Numbered from the stretch's first letter, positions 50,853-60,346 are shown. The stretch is 64,000 nt of DNA from Halomonas sp. TD01 (GCF_923868895.1 NZ_OV350343.1:1674001-1738000), one strand, 5' to 3'. Numbers and translations are program-made. Notes: a model not told the origin generated them from the letters alone.

Positions 50853-52571
50853 ATGAACCAACGAATCCAACTGGCATCGATAGATGACCAGATCAATGTC
50901 ACTGCCCGCGAAGCGGTGCGTCAGCGTATCTCGTGGCCGGTTAACTTAACGCCTGCTAACGTGACCTATCACAGTCGTGGCCATGCGCTGTTGATGGGTA
51001 ATGCACACGACGTTAGCCAAGCCGCCCGAGCGTTACAGGGCCAAGGCTTAGCATCGTTGACGCTGCTGACAACTGATACTGCACTCGATTTATCAGCCGC
51101 CAGCGAACCACTCATCTGCCAAACGCTAACCGATACCCAGCAATCTCAGCTGCGCATCACCGGCTATCTAGGTGCCTTTCAGGTCGAAGTAGTGCCCGTG
51201 GATGATGCCACGCTCAACCTAGCCCAAGCACTGATTGAGCGTGATGTTTTTGACGTGGTGCTCGACTTAACGGCAGCAGGCGTGCCGAACGGAACTCAGT
51301 CATGGGAAATCCCACCGCCAGGCTATGTCCGCCTGGACTGGTTGGCCCAAGAGGCTCAGCGCCGCGAGGTGTTGGAAAGCGTTGTTGAACTCGTCGGTGA
51401 GTTCGATAAGCCACGTTATTTTCAGGTTAATAGTGATCTCTGTGCACATTCCGCGAGTGGCAATGTTGGCTGTACGCGCTGTTTGGATGTTTGCCCCGCA
51501 GATGCTATTTCCAGCATTCAGGGACGCATTGAATCGCGTATTGAGATTGACCCATTCCTTTGTCAAGGGGTGGGCAGTTGTACCAGTGCTTGCCCAACCG
51601 GTGCGATTGAATTTCGCCTGCCGGAAACTCGTCGTCAGCAAGATACCTTAGCGACTTGGCTTGCCGCTTACCGTGAGGCGGGTGGCCAAGCGCCGGTGAT
51701 GCGCTTTATCACCCATGACTCCCTCGATGCTGAGCGCAAAGCTGATGCTGTTACGCCAGGCCATCTGCTTGATGTCCCGCTTGAAGAGCTGGGGGCTGCT
51801 GGTCACGATCAGTGGCTTACTGCGTTAGCGAACGGGGCTGCTGAAGTGCGTATTCAGTTACACGCTGAGATGCCGCCTCGTTTAACTGCGTTCATCGCTC
51901 ATCAAGTCGCCCAAGCCCACGGGCTGCTTGAAGCGCTGGGGCACGACACCGCGCGGGTTAAGCTGCTGCAGCCGGAGCAGATTGAAGAGCGCGATGCACT
52001 TCCTAGTCTTACCCCGTTAACCGACGCTGCGCTGACGTTTACCGAACCTCATAAGCGCGCCCGCTTTAATCAAGTGCTAGCCACACTCACGGCACTGGGA
52101 TCGCCTAGCAATGATCGACATGCCATGCCTGAAGGGGCGGCTTATGGTGGCATCCAAGTAGACCGTGAAGCCTGCACGCTTTGCCATGCCTGCGTTAGTA
52201 ATTGTCCGACCCCGGCGTTGAAAGCAGGAGGCGATACGCCAGCACTGAGCTTCCTTGAAGCGGACTGTGTGCAGTGCGGGCTATGTGAACAAGCGTGTCC
52301 TGAAAACGCGATTACGTTGCTTCCTGGCTTTTTAGCTGCACCTGATCGCGACACACGGCATATCTGCCACGAAGAGGCAGCCTTTGAGTGCATTGGCTGC
52401 GGTAAGCCGTTTGCCACCGCCAGTACGATAGCAACGATCAAAGCGAAGCTAGCTGACCACCCCTATTTTGCGGGTGATGCGCTAGCGCGGCTAGAAATGT
52501 GCGAGGACTGTCGTGTCAAAGATGTCTGGAAAACCATGATCCGCGACCCTGATGCGCAACTAAAGGTGTAA
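50853..52571 (+). CDS. Multi-cluster 4Fe-4S ferredoxin-like protein of the formate dehydrogenase cluster
   Basis: A 572-residue soluble iron-sulfur protein. The first 180 residues have no cysteine clusters. Then come CTRCLDVCP and CQGVGSCTSACP (near 210-250), CTLCHACVSNCP and CVQCGLCEQACP (near 445-490), and a C-terminal CIGC plus CEDC region. It thus could hold four [4Fe-4S] centres and perhaps one more metal site. Such proteins sit upstream of the chaperone and FDH3 genes in many proteobacteria, but their job is not settled; electron transfer or enzyme assembly are candidates. The next gene follows after 4 bp. Confidence 0.82.
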   Translation: MNQRIQLASIDDQINVTAREAVRQRISWPVNLTPANVTYHSRGHALLMGNAHDVSQAARALQGQGLASLTLLTTDTALDLSAASEPLICQTLTDTQQSQLRITGYLGAFQVEVVPVDDATLNLAQALIERDVFDVVLDLTAAGVPNGTQSWEIPPPGYVRLDWLAQEAQRREVLESVVELVGEFDKPRYFQVNSDLCAHSASGNVGCTRCLDVCPADAISSIQGRIESRIEIDPFLCQGVGSCTSACPTGAIEFRLPETRRQQDTLATWLAAYREAGGQAPVMRFITHDSLDAERKADAVTPGHLLDVPLEELGAAGHDQWLTALANGAAEVRIQLHAEMPPRLTAFIAHQVAQAHGLLEALGHDTARVKLLQPEQIEERDALPSLTPLTDAALTFTEPHKRARFNQVLATLTALGSPSNDRHAMPEGAAYGGIQVDREACTLCHACVSNCPTPALKAGGDTPALSFLEADCVQCGLCEQACPENAITLLPGFLAAPDRDTRHICHEEAAFECIGCGKPFATASTIATIKAKLADHPYFAGDALARLEMCEDCRVKDVWKTMIRDPDAQLKV

Positions 52572-52575
52572 AGCA

Positions 52576-53229
52576 ATGAGTGATGCAATGCCCACACTTA
52601 GCGATACCGACGCACTGCGGGCCGATATTTATCAGCTTTTAGCCAGCCTGCTTAGGCAAGCACCCGACAGTGAGTTGTTGACGTGGCTAGCCAGCCTAGA
52701 CATTGAACAAGACGGCAGCCGACTGGCTGAGTGTTGGGCATCGCTCTCGAGTGCCGCTAGCCAAAGCAGTTTAGATAGCCTTCAGCGTGCCCATTTTCGC
52801 CTTCTTGTTGGCGTCATTCAGGGCGAGGTAGTGCCTTACGCGTCTTGGTACCGCAACGGGGAATTAATGGAGGCAGCATTAGTTGCCCTGCGTCAGGATC
52901 TTCGGGCACTAGGGTTTGAGCGAAGCGAGCATACCCGCGAACCAGAAGATCATTTGGCTGCTGTGTGTGAGGTCATGGCGATGCTTATTGCGGCACAAAG
53001 CAGCGAGCAGAGTTACTTTTTCCAGCAACACATTGCTCCTTGGTCAAAGCGCTGTTTTGACGATCTCACCAAAGTAGACACCGTTTTTTACGCATCGCTT
53101 GGCCAGTTGGGCGGTGCGTTTATGGAAAGCGAGCAGGCAACGTTGAGCGAAAGAGCGGCCTACCAATCGGTGCGTATTGTGGAGCCAACGACAAACGCAA
53201 CCGGCGCGGCGCGCGACGTCACACCGTGA
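52576..53229 (+). CDS. TorD/DmsD-family molybdoenzyme chaperone
   Basis: A 217-residue all-helical protein of the TorD family, which guards folding and Tat export of molybdoenzymes. The N-terminal LRADIYQLLASLLRQAPDSELLTWLASL and the mid-part RLLVGVIQGEVVPYASWYRNG plus EPEDHLAAVCEVMAMLI are typical (the E-P-E-D-H motif is the family hallmark). It should bind the twin-arginine signal of the formate dehydrogenase alpha subunit encoded 300 bp downstream. The ATG follows AAGGTG. Confidence 0.88.
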   Translation: MSDAMPTLSDTDALRADIYQLLASLLRQAPDSELLTWLASLDIEQDGSRLAECWASLSSAASQSSLDSLQRAHFRLLVGVIQGEVVPYASWYRNGELMEAALVALRQDLRALGFERSEHTREPEDHLAAVCEVMAMLIAAQSSEQSYFFQQHIAPWSKRCFDDLTKVDTVFYASLGQLGGAFMESEQATLSERAAYQSVRIVEPTTNATGAARDVTP

Positions 53230-53308
53230 GTGGCAGTGCGCAGTGGTAAGCGAATAATAGGGCCTGCGGGCCATGCATAAGAAAAAGGGCATGATAGAGG
53301 AGAAACCC

Positions 53309-53512
53309 ATGCACACGTCACACAACCCTGAGCGCCGCCGGTTTATGAAAACCGTTGGTCTAGGTACCGCTGCCGCTGGTGCGGCCGCCGCAGTAGGTCA
53401 CGTCACGCTAGCTCAAGCCGATAACACCACGTCGGTTGAGCCTAAAAAACCAACAACGAATTACCACGAAACCGACCATATTCGCGCTTACTATGCGTCG
53501 CTGCGTGATTGA
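53309..53512 (+). CDS. Small twin-arginine protein of the formate dehydrogenase region (FdhX-like)
   Basis: A 67-residue protein made of a Tat signal (ERRRFMKTVGLG, then a small-residue-rich stretch AAAGAAAAVG) and a short polar tail with THE pattern YHETDHIRAYYASLRD. It belongs to the small Tat-target family always found beside FDH3 genes. Function unknown; it may be a subunit or an export partner. The ATG at 53309 follows GAGGAG; a farther in-frame ATG at 53273 would add 12 residues. The alpha subunit gene starts 24 bp after. Confidence 0.85.
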   Translation: MHTSHNPERRRFMKTVGLGTAAAGAAAAVGHVTLAQADNTTSVEPKKPTTNYHETDHIRAYYASLRD

Positions 53513-53536
53513 CGGCAAAATGCCAGGAGAACTGCC

Positions 53537-56389
53537 ATGCGTCTAACTCGCAAAACCAATACTCCCAACGCTTCAGGGCTTGGAATCTCCCGTCGTCAAT
53601 TTTTAAAGCGTAGTGGCGTCGCCACTGGTGGTGTGGCGGCTGCAGGCTTTATGGGCGCGCCGATGATGCAGCGCGCCGAGTCGGCGACTAAAACCCCCGT
53701 ATTAGACTCCCCAGTTGAGACCAAACGCACCATTTGCTCCCACTGTTCGGTAGGCTGTGGTGTGTATGCAGAAATTCAAGAAGGTATCTGGACAAAACAG
53801 GAGCCTGCTTTTGACCACCCGATTAACCGCGGTGCTCACTGTGCCAAAGGGGCCTCACTACGCCAGCACGGTCACTCCACCCGTCGCCTAAAATACCCGA
53901 TGAAGCTAGTGGCTGGTGAATGGCAACGGCTGAGCTGGGACGACGCGGTGAATGAAATTGGTGACAAGCTGCTTGAACTGCGTGATGCCTACGGCCCAGA
54001 CAGCGTCTACTGGCTTGGCTCGGCCAAGTTTAATAACGAGCAGGCGTACTTGATGCGCAAGCTGGCCTCCATGTGGGGCACCAATAACACGGATCACCAA
54101 GCGCGTATTTGTCACTCAACCACCGTTGCAGGTGTTGCTAACACCTGGGGTTACGGTGCGATGACCAACTCGCTCAATGATATGCAGAACAGCAAGGCGA
54201 TTCTGTTCATCGGCTCCAACCCGAGTGAAGCTCACCCGGTAGCGATGCAGCATATTCTCATTGCTAAAGAGCGTAATAACTGCGACATCATCGTCGCAGA
54301 TCCGCGCTTTACGCGTACCGCAGCGAAAGCCAATAAGTTCGTACGTATCCGCCCTGGCTCGGACGTTGCCTATATTTGGGGCTTGTTGTGGCACATCTTC
54401 GAAAACGGCTGGGAAGACAGTGAGTATATCAGCCAGCGTGTTTACGGCATGGATGATGTGCGAGCAGAGGTTGCTCAATTCACGCCGAGTGTCGTGGAAG
54501 ACATTACCGGTGTACCGGAAGCCGAGATGTTTGATGTGGCCAAGCGCCTAGCTGACAATCGTCCGGGCTGCGTGGTGTGGTGTATGGGGGGTACCCAGCA
54601 CACCACCGGTAACAACAACACTCGCGCGTACTGCATTTTAGAGCTCGCGCTGGGCAACATTGGTAAATCCGGCGGTGGTGCCAACATTTTGCGTGGCCAC
54701 GATAACGTGCAGGGTGCCACCGACCTTGGCCTTGGCTGTGACTCTCTGCCGGGCTATTACGGTTTGGCGGAAGGTGCGTGGCAGCATTGGTCCCAGGTAT
54801 GGGATGTCGACTATGAGTGGCTAAAAGAGCGCTTTGACGATACCGAATATGCCGATGGAAAACCGATGTATTCCAGTGGTATTACAGTCTCTCGCTGGGT
54901 AGACGGTGTACTGGAAGAAGATGAAAACATCTCCCAGCGTACTGCGCTAAAGGCGATGTTCTACTGGGGGCACGCGGTTAACTCGCAAACTCGCGGGGTG
55001 GAAATGCAGCAGGCCATGCAGAAGCTTGAGATGATGGTCATCGTTGACCCTTATCCCACGGTTGCTGCTGTTATGCATGATCGCTCTGACGGCGTTTACC
55101 TTCTGCCAGCGACAACCCAGTTTGAAACCACAGGCAGTGTGACTGCTACCAACCGCTCTATTCAGTGGCGCGACAAAGTTATTGAACCGCTGTTTGAATC
55201 AAAGCCTGATCACGAAATCATGTACCTGTTTGCCAACAAGCTTGGCTTTGGCAACGAGTTCGTGAAGAACTTTGAGATGAACGGCAACGAGCCTCTGATC
55301 GAAGACGTGTTGCGCGAAATCAACCGTGGTATGTGGACCGTTGGTTACACCGGCCAGAGCCCTGAACGTCTAAAAGCGCACCAGAAGAACTGGCATACCT
55401 TTAGCTTCGAGAACCTGCGCGCCCAAGGTGGTCCTGCCGACGGTGACTACTATGGCCTGCCATGGCCGTGCTGGGGCACACCAGAGTTTAACCACCCAGG
55501 TTCGCCCAATCTGTATGACACCAGCGTGCCGGTCATGGAAGGCGGTATGGGTTTCCGCGCCCGCTTTGGTATTGAGCGTGACGGCGTTAATTTGCTGGCT
55601 GAAGGCTCAGCACCGGTAGGCGGCGAGATTGATGACGGTTACCCCGAGTTTACCGACCAACTGCTTAAAGACCTTGGTTGGTGGGATGACCTGACCGACG
55701 TTGAGAAAATGGCTGCTGAAGGTAAAAACTGGAAAACCGACCTCTCTGGCGGTATCCAGCGGGTGGCGATTGGTCGTGGTTGTGCGCCTTATGGCAACGC
55801 TAAAGCGCGCGCCGTGGTATGGACCTTCCCAGATGCAGTGCCGAAACACCGCGAGCCGCTATACACCACGCGTCGTGATTTGGTTGAACGCTTCCCCACC
55901 TGGGATGACTTTGACTCGATTATGCGTCTGCCCACGCTGTATAAAACCATTCAGGATCGCGATAACAGCGCTGATTATCCGATTATTCTCACGTCGGGCC
56001 GATTGGTCGAGTACGAAGGGGGCGGTGAAGAAACGCGCTCGATGTCGTGGCTGGCCGAGCTGCAGCAAGAAATGTTTGTCGAGATGAACCCCGCGGATGC
56101 CAACGATATTGGCGTCCGCGATGGTGACGACGTCTGGGTAGAAGGGGCTGAGGGTGGTCGAGTGAAGGTGAAAGCACTAGTCACACCTCGGGTTGATCGC
56201 AAAGTAGCCTTTATGCCGTTCCACTTTGGCGGCATGTTCCAAGGCGAGAGCCTGCGTGACCGTTATCCGGACGGGTCTGCCCCGTACATCATTGGCGAAG
56301 CGGCTAACACAGCCACCACCTATGGCTATGATCCGGTGACACTGATGCAGGAAACCAAGTGCACCATCTGCCGAATTGAGCGCGCTTAA
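53537..56389 (+). CDS. fdhA: Formate dehydrogenase alpha (molybdopterin) subunit, Cys type
   Basis: A 950-residue bis-MGD molybdoenzyme that oxidises formate to CO2 in the periplasm. A Tat signal (SRRQFLKRSG) precedes the [4Fe-4S] ligands Cys67, Cys70, Cys74 and Cys102. The molybdenum ligand is Cys192 in HQARICHSTTV, where E. coli FdnG has selenocysteine; the adjacent His193 is kept. Bis-MGD segments such as GSNPSEAHPV, GGTQHTTGNNNTRAY and the late TSGRLVEYEGGGEETRS follow. The start follows AGGAGA. It leads the fdhABC block and depends on the nearby Moco, FdhD and chaperone genes. Confidence 0.94.
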   Translation: MRLTRKTNTPNASGLGISRRQFLKRSGVATGGVAAAGFMGAPMMQRAESATKTPVLDSPVETKRTICSHCSVGCGVYAEIQEGIWTKQEPAFDHPINRGAHCAKGASLRQHGHSTRRLKYPMKLVAGEWQRLSWDDAVNEIGDKLLELRDAYGPDSVYWLGSAKFNNEQAYLMRKLASMWGTNNTDHQARICHSTTVAGVANTWGYGAMTNSLNDMQNSKAILFIGSNPSEAHPVAMQHILIAKERNNCDIIVADPRFTRTAAKANKFVRIRPGSDVAYIWGLLWHIFENGWEDSEYISQRVYGMDDVRAEVAQFTPSVVEDITGVPEAEMFDVAKRLADNRPGCVVWCMGGTQHTTGNNNTRAYCILELALGNIGKSGGGANILRGHDNVQGATDLGLGCDSLPGYYGLAEGAWQHWSQVWDVDYEWLKERFDDTEYADGKPMYSSGITVSRWVDGVLEEDENISQRTALKAMFYWGHAVNSQTRGVEMQQAMQKLEMMVIVDPYPTVAAVMHDRSDGVYLLPATTQFETTGSVTATNRSIQWRDKVIEPLFESKPDHEIMYLFANKLGFGNEFVKNFEMNGNEPLIEDVLREINRGMWTVGYTGQSPERLKAHQKNWHTFSFENLRAQGGPADGDYYGLPWPCWGTPEFNHPGSPNLYDTSVPVMEGGMGFRARFGIERDGVNLLAEGSAPVGGEIDDGYPEFTDQLLKDLGWWDDLTDVEKMAAEGKNWKTDLSGGIQRVAIGRGCAPYGNAKARAVVWTFPDAVPKHREPLYTTRRDLVERFPTWDDFDSIMRLPTLYKTIQDRDNSADYPIILTSGRLVEYEGGGEETRSMSWLAELQQEMFVEMNPADANDIGVRDGDDVWVEGAEGGRVKVKALVTPRVDRKVAFMPFHFGGMFQGESLRDRYPDGSAPYIIGEAANTATTYGYDPVTLMQETKCTICRIERA

Positions 56390-56462
56390 GCCAATTAACG
56401 TCTCGACCGACCTGACAGAACCCAGTGGGGGCGAATGCCCGCGCTGGTGAGAGGAGAACACC

Positions 56463-57077
56463 ATGGCTCAAATGAAATTTATGTGTGACGCCGAGCGCTG
56501 CATCGAGTGCAACGGCTGTGTCACCGCCTGTAAAAATGCCAATGATGTGGAGTGGGGTATCCAGCGCCGTCGGGTGGTCACACTCAACGACGGCGAAGCG
56601 GATGAAATGTCGATTTCAGTGGCTTGTATGCACTGCGACGATGCGCCATGCATGGCGGTATGCCCGACTGACTGCTTCTATAAAACCGATGATGGCATCG
56701 TGCTACACGATAAAGACCTGTGCATTGGCTGCGGCTACTGCCTTTATGCGTGCCCCTTCGGCGCACCGCAGTTCCCACAACAGAATGCATTTGGCGAGCG
56801 CGGCAAGATGGACAAGTGCACTTTTTGTGCAGGCGGCCCAGCAGAGAGCAAAGAGGAGGAGTACGAGAAGTACGGCTCTAATCGCATCGCGGAAGGCAAG
56901 TTGCCGCTATGTGCGGAAATGTGCTCTACCAAAGCCCTTCTAGCAGGTGATGCGCAGGATGTTGCCGATATTTTCCGTCAGCGTGTCGTCCATCGAGGCC
57001 ATAAAGATGGTGCTTGGTCGAATAACCCCCAGGCCAGTACTGACAACCTTGCCTATGATGCTGCCCGTAAAGGGTAA
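56463..57077 (+). CDS. fdhB: Formate dehydrogenase beta subunit, 4Fe-4S (FDH3 type)
   Basis: A 204-residue iron-sulfur subunit with four cysteine clusters: CIECNGCVTACKNAN, CMHCDDAPCMAVCP, CIGCGYCLYACP and the split CTFCAGG...CAEMC. It passes electrons from the alpha subunit to the cytochrome b subunit. It has no membrane helix, unlike FdnH, which is normal for FDH3. No signal is present, so it is likely exported with the alpha subunit by Tat. The ATG has GAGGAG upstream. The gamma subunit gene follows after 11 bp. Confidence 0.93.
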   Translation: MAQMKFMCDAERCIECNGCVTACKNANDVEWGIQRRRVVTLNDGEADEMSISVACMHCDDAPCMAVCPTDCFYKTDDGIVLHDKDLCIGCGYCLYACPFGAPQFPQQNAFGERGKMDKCTFCAGGPAESKEEEYEKYGSNRIAEGKLPLCAEMCSTKALLAGDAQDVADIFRQRVVHRGHKDGAWSNNPQASTDNLAYDAARKG

Positions 57078-57088
57078 GGAGGTGTGTC

Positions 57089-58201
57089 ATGACATCAATG
57101 ACCATAACAACAACGACCTCTCGGGTGCCTGCACAGGCACCTTGGTTGGGGGCGTTTTTCCAGCGCTGTTGGCGTGTCGGGATCCTGTTACTGCTGGTGG
57201 TTGCAAGTCTTGGCATTTCCCAACTAGCGGTTGCTCAAGCTGATACCGACCGTGAAATGGTGACTGCTGCTCCTGGTATCAGTGCGGACCAGTGGCGTCA
57301 GGTGCGCAGTGGAGAAACGGGGCCTAACTACCGCGACTCGCGCTTTGATAGTAACTACAATCTGATCAATTCAAGTGGCGAAACCTGGCGGCAGATCCGT
57401 AACCGTTGGGTGTCGCCGTTTGGTTTGATTGCGATTGGCGGGATGATCGTGGTGATTGCGCTGTTCTACTTTATGGTTGGGCGCAAACATCTTGATGAGC
57501 CGCGCACAGGTCGAAAGCTCTTTCGCTGGTCGCTGCTAATGCGTTCGCTTCACTGGACAGTTGCCACCCTGTTTATCACCTTGGCGTTAACAGGGCTGAA
57601 CCTACTGTTTGGTAAGTTCGTCTTCCGCTCGCTGTTTGGCGACGCCGTCTGGGCGTGGATGATTTCAGCTTCCAAAGTGCTGCATAACTATCTCGGCCCG
57701 ATATTTGGTGTGTTACTCGTTGTGCTGTTAATCAGCTTGCTGAAAGACAACATTCCTAAGAAACATGACTGGGTGTGGTTTAAAAAGGCCGGTGGGTTAA
57801 CGGGTAAGCATCATCCTGACGCTGGCTTTGCCAACGGTGGCGAGAAAGCGTGGTACTGGCTGTTGGCAACCGCCGGGTTGGTGGTGGTGGCGAGCGGCTT
57901 TGTACTCGACTTCCCTAACTATGGCCAAGGCCGCGATACCATGCAGTGGGCAAACATCATCCATGCGGTGGGCGCGCTTGGTTTGACGGCTGTCGCGCTG
58001 GGCCATATCTATATTGGGACTGTCGGCACGGAAGGCTCATTGGAAGGTATGACCACTGGCTATGTCGATGAAACCTGGGCCAAAGAGCACCACAATTTGT
58101 GGTACGAGGAGGTCAAGGATACAGCCATGAGCGAAGAGGAAATCGCGGCACAAAAAACGGGCAGTAGTAGTGGCGATGTTTCTGCCACCAAACCTAGCTA
58201 G
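57089..58201 (+). CDS. fdhC: Formate dehydrogenase gamma subunit, cytochrome b556
   Basis: A 370-residue membrane cytochrome b. A long N-terminal hydrophobic segment (about residues 25-50) looks like a signal or anchor. After a periplasmic stretch with QVRSGETGPNYRDSRFDSNYNLINSSGETWRQIRN come four or five membrane helices with haem-ligand histidines (MRSLHWTVATLF, KVLHNYLGP, IIHAVGALG, LGHIYIG). It anchors the complex and reduces quinone. The ATG follows AGGAGGTG. It is the last subunit gene, with a UUCG terminator after it. Confidence 0.92.
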   Translation: MTSMTITTTTSRVPAQAPWLGAFFQRCWRVGILLLLVVASLGISQLAVAQADTDREMVTAAPGISADQWRQVRSGETGPNYRDSRFDSNYNLINSSGETWRQIRNRWVSPFGLIAIGGMIVVIALFYFMVGRKHLDEPRTGRKLFRWSLLMRSLHWTVATLFITLALTGLNLLFGKFVFRSLFGDAVWAWMISASKVLHNYLGPIFGVLLVVLLISLLKDNIPKKHDWVWFKKAGGLTGKHHPDAGFANGGEKAWYWLLATAGLVVVASGFVLDFPNYGQGRDTMQWANIIHAVGALGLTAVALGHIYIGTVGTEGSLEGMTTGYVDETWAKEHHNLWYEEVKDTAMSEEEIAAQKTGSSSGDVSATKPS

Positions 58202-58223
58202 CCCACTCGTTTAATTGCCACTC

Positions 58224-58249
58224 GACACCGCCTTCGGGCGGTGTCTTTT
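58224..58249 (+). terminator. Rho-independent terminator after fdhC (UUCG tetraloop)
   Basis: GACACCGCC and GGCGGTGTC form a perfect 9-bp stem closed by TTCG, followed by TTTTGTT. It ends the formate dehydrogenase transcript. Confidence 0.92.
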
Positions 58250-58288
58250 GTTATGCTGCGCTAAAGCCACGTGATAAGAGGATCGCCA

Positions 58289-58615
58289 ATGTCATCGTTT
58301 AATGAATTAGACCAAACCACGCGTACGGAGCTAGAAGCCGCTGCGTTTCGGCGTTTGTTACAACATTTAGACGACAATAAGGATGTGCAGAACATCGATC
58401 TGATGATTTTGGCGGATTTTTGCCGCAACTGTTTATCGAAATGGTTGGTGTCGGCCGCTGAATCGCGGAATGAAACTCTTAGCTACGAAGAAGCCCGAGA
58501 GTATGTCTACGGCATGCCCTATAGTGAATGGAAGGAGCTCTATCAGCCGCCTGCGACTGCCGAGCAGAAGGCTGCCTGGGAAGCGCACCATGCTAAAAAG
58601 AATGCAGCAAAATAG
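58289..58615 (+). CDS. DUF1244 family small protein
   Basis: A 108-residue soluble protein with the DUF1244 pattern: AAAFRRLLQHLDDNKDVQNIDLMILADFCRNCLSKWL and SYEEAREYVYGMPYSEWKELYQ. The FCRNCLSKW motif is its most conserved part. Structure-based names exist for relatives, but no function is established. The ATG at 58289 follows AGAGGA; an in-frame GTG at 58271 would add six residues. It is followed by moaB at 11 bp, so the two share a transcript. Confidence 0.88.
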   Translation: MSSFNELDQTTRTELEAAAFRRLLQHLDDNKDVQNIDLMILADFCRNCLSKWLVSAAESRNETLSYEEAREYVYGMPYSEWKELYQPPATAEQKAAWEAHHAKKNAAK

Positions 58616-58626
58616 GGATGACGTTG

Positions 58627-59148
58627 ATGAGTGAGCCAATGGTACCTCTTAAAGTTGCTGTGCTTACGGTCTCTGATACACGCACGGATGAGACCGACCG
58701 CTCCGGTCAAGCGCTGGTGGAGCGTTTAACCGAAGCAGGACACACCCTGGGAGAGAAACGCATCGTGCCGGATGACGTCTATCAAATTCGTGCGGTAGTT
58801 GCCCAGTGGATTGCCGACACAAACGTACAGGTGGTGATTACCACGGGCGGTACCGGCTTTACCGGGCGTGACTCAACACCAGAGGCTATCTCGGTGCTGC
58901 TGGATAAGCGCATTGAAGGGTTTGGCGAGCGCTTTCGCCAACTGAGCGGCGATGAGATTGGTAGCTCGACCATACAAAGCCGTGCGTTAGGTGGCTTTGC
59001 CAATGCCACCGTGGTGTTCTGCCTGCCGGGTTCAACCGGTGCCTGCCGCACGGGGTGGGACGGCATTTTAGCTGAGCAGTTGGATAGCCGTCATAAGCCT
59101 TGTAATTTCGCCAACCTGGTCATCCCAGGCCGGGGGCAGCATGGCTGA
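58627..59148 (+). CDS. moaB: Molybdenum cofactor biosynthesis protein MoaB
   Basis: A 173-residue MoaB/MogA-family protein, expected to adenylate molybdopterin before metal insertion. It shows AVLTVSDTRTDETDRSGQALVERL, VITTGGTGFTGRDSTPEAI (the molybdopterin-binding TGGTG loop), RALGGFANATVVFCLPGSTGAC and the end FANLVIPGRG. Length and the SDTR motif favour MoaB over MogA. The ATG at 58627 follows AGGGA; an ATG at 58618 would add three residues. The end overlaps the second moeA by 8 bp. Confidence 0.92.
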   Translation: MSEPMVPLKVAVLTVSDTRTDETDRSGQALVERLTEAGHTLGEKRIVPDDVYQIRAVVAQWIADTNVQVVITTGGTGFTGRDSTPEAISVLLDKRIEGFGERFRQLSGDEIGSSTIQSRALGGFANATVVFCLPGSTGACRTGWDGILAEQLDSRHKPCNFANLVIPGRGQHG

Positions 59149-60346
59149 GCTGCAGCCGATAAGTACCGCGCTTGAAGCACTACTGGCAGACGTCACTCAT
59201 CTCGGTGCAGAGTGTATACCGCTTGAGGCTGCTGCTGGGCGTGTGCTGGCCGAAGCCGTTACCGCACAGCTGGACGTCCCGCCGTTTGATAATAGCGCGA
59301 TGGATGGCTATGCCCTGCGTGCCAGTGATGCGGGCAAGTGGCTGCCTATCAGCCAACGTATTGCGGCAGGTAGCCCTGCAGTGCCGTTGGAGGAAGGCTG
59401 CTGCGCGCGTATTTTTACCGGCGGTGAGATCCCTAAGGGGGCTGATTGCGTCGTGATGCAGGAGCGCGTTGAGGCCAGTGGTGAGCGTGCGTTGATACCT
59501 GCGGACATTCCAGTGGGTGACAATGTGCGCCGCCAGGGGCGTGATGTATGCCGTGGAGATTTACTTTTAGCGGCTGGTGAATGCTTGGAAGCAGCTGCGT
59601 TAGGGCATTTGGCCGGTCAAGGGGTTACCCACGTTAGCGTGCGCCGTCGCCCTCGGATAGCGCTACTGTCGACTGGCGATGAGATCATTGATCCAGGTAC
59701 GCCGTTAAAGCCCGGCCAGCTCTATAACTCGAACCGGCCGATGCTCAAGCGGCTGCTGGAAAACTTTGGCGCTGAGGTGGTGCAACGGGTCAGTGTGCCT
59801 GACGATTATGCCCAAACGGTTAGGCTATTAACCCAAGCCGCATCCGACGCTGATGTCGTTGTCAGTACCGGTGGCGTTAGCGTGGGCGAAGAAGACCACG
59901 TCAAAGCCGCGCTGGAATCGCTAGGCCAATTAGATATGTGGAAGCTGGCTATTCGCCCAGGTAAGCCGCTAGCGCTGGGCCGTTTGCCGCGCGAAGATGG
60001 CAGCGAGGCGCGTTTTGTAGGACTGCCGGGTAACCCCGTTTCTGGCTTTGTGGGTGCTTGGTTGTTTTTACGACCGTTAATGGGCGCGTTACTGGGTTGT
60101 CCGGCGTTGAACGCCTTACCTACGTTGACGGCCTCCGCTAACTTCACTACTCAGACTGGCCCACGCCAGCACTACATGCGTGTTGCGCTACGTTTTAGCG
60201 AAGCGGGCATTATTGCTGATGCGTTTGAAGACCAAAATTCTGGTGTGCTGTCATCCTGTATTAATGCAGACGCGTTAGCGGTGATTGATCCACACCAGCA
60301 GGTAGAGAAAGGTGCACTGGTTCGCTGTCTATGGTTGCAGCGCTAG
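59141..60346 (+). CDS. moeA: Molybdopterin molybdenumtransferase MoeA (second copy)
   Basis: A 401-residue MoeA with all standard motifs: PPFDNSAMDGYALR, FTGGEIPKGADCVVMQE, LSTGDEIIDPG, SNRPMLKRLLENFGAEV, TGGVSVGEEDHVKAAL, RPGKPLALG and GLPGNPVSGFVG. It inserts molybdate into adenylated molybdopterin. This copy is closer to consensus than the one at 46.7-48.0 kb. It overlaps moaB by 8 bp and its 3' end overlaps a convergent CheW-like gene by 18 bp. Confidence 0.94.
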   Translation: MAELQPISTALEALLADVTHLGAECIPLEAAAGRVLAEAVTAQLDVPPFDNSAMDGYALRASDAGKWLPISQRIAAGSPAVPLEEGCCARIFTGGEIPKGADCVVMQERVEASGERALIPADIPVGDNVRRQGRDVCRGDLLLAAGECLEAAALGHLAGQGVTHVSVRRRPRIALLSTGDEIIDPGTPLKPGQLYNSNRPMLKRLLENFGAEVVQRVSVPDDYAQTVRLLTQAASDADVVVSTGGVSVGEEDHVKAALESLGQLDMWKLAIRPGKPLALGRLPREDGSEARFVGLPGNPVSGFVGAWLFLRPLMGALLGCPALNALPTLTASANFTTQTGPRQHYMRVALRFSEAGIIADAFEDQNSGVLSSCINADALAVIDPHQQVEKGALVRCLWLQR

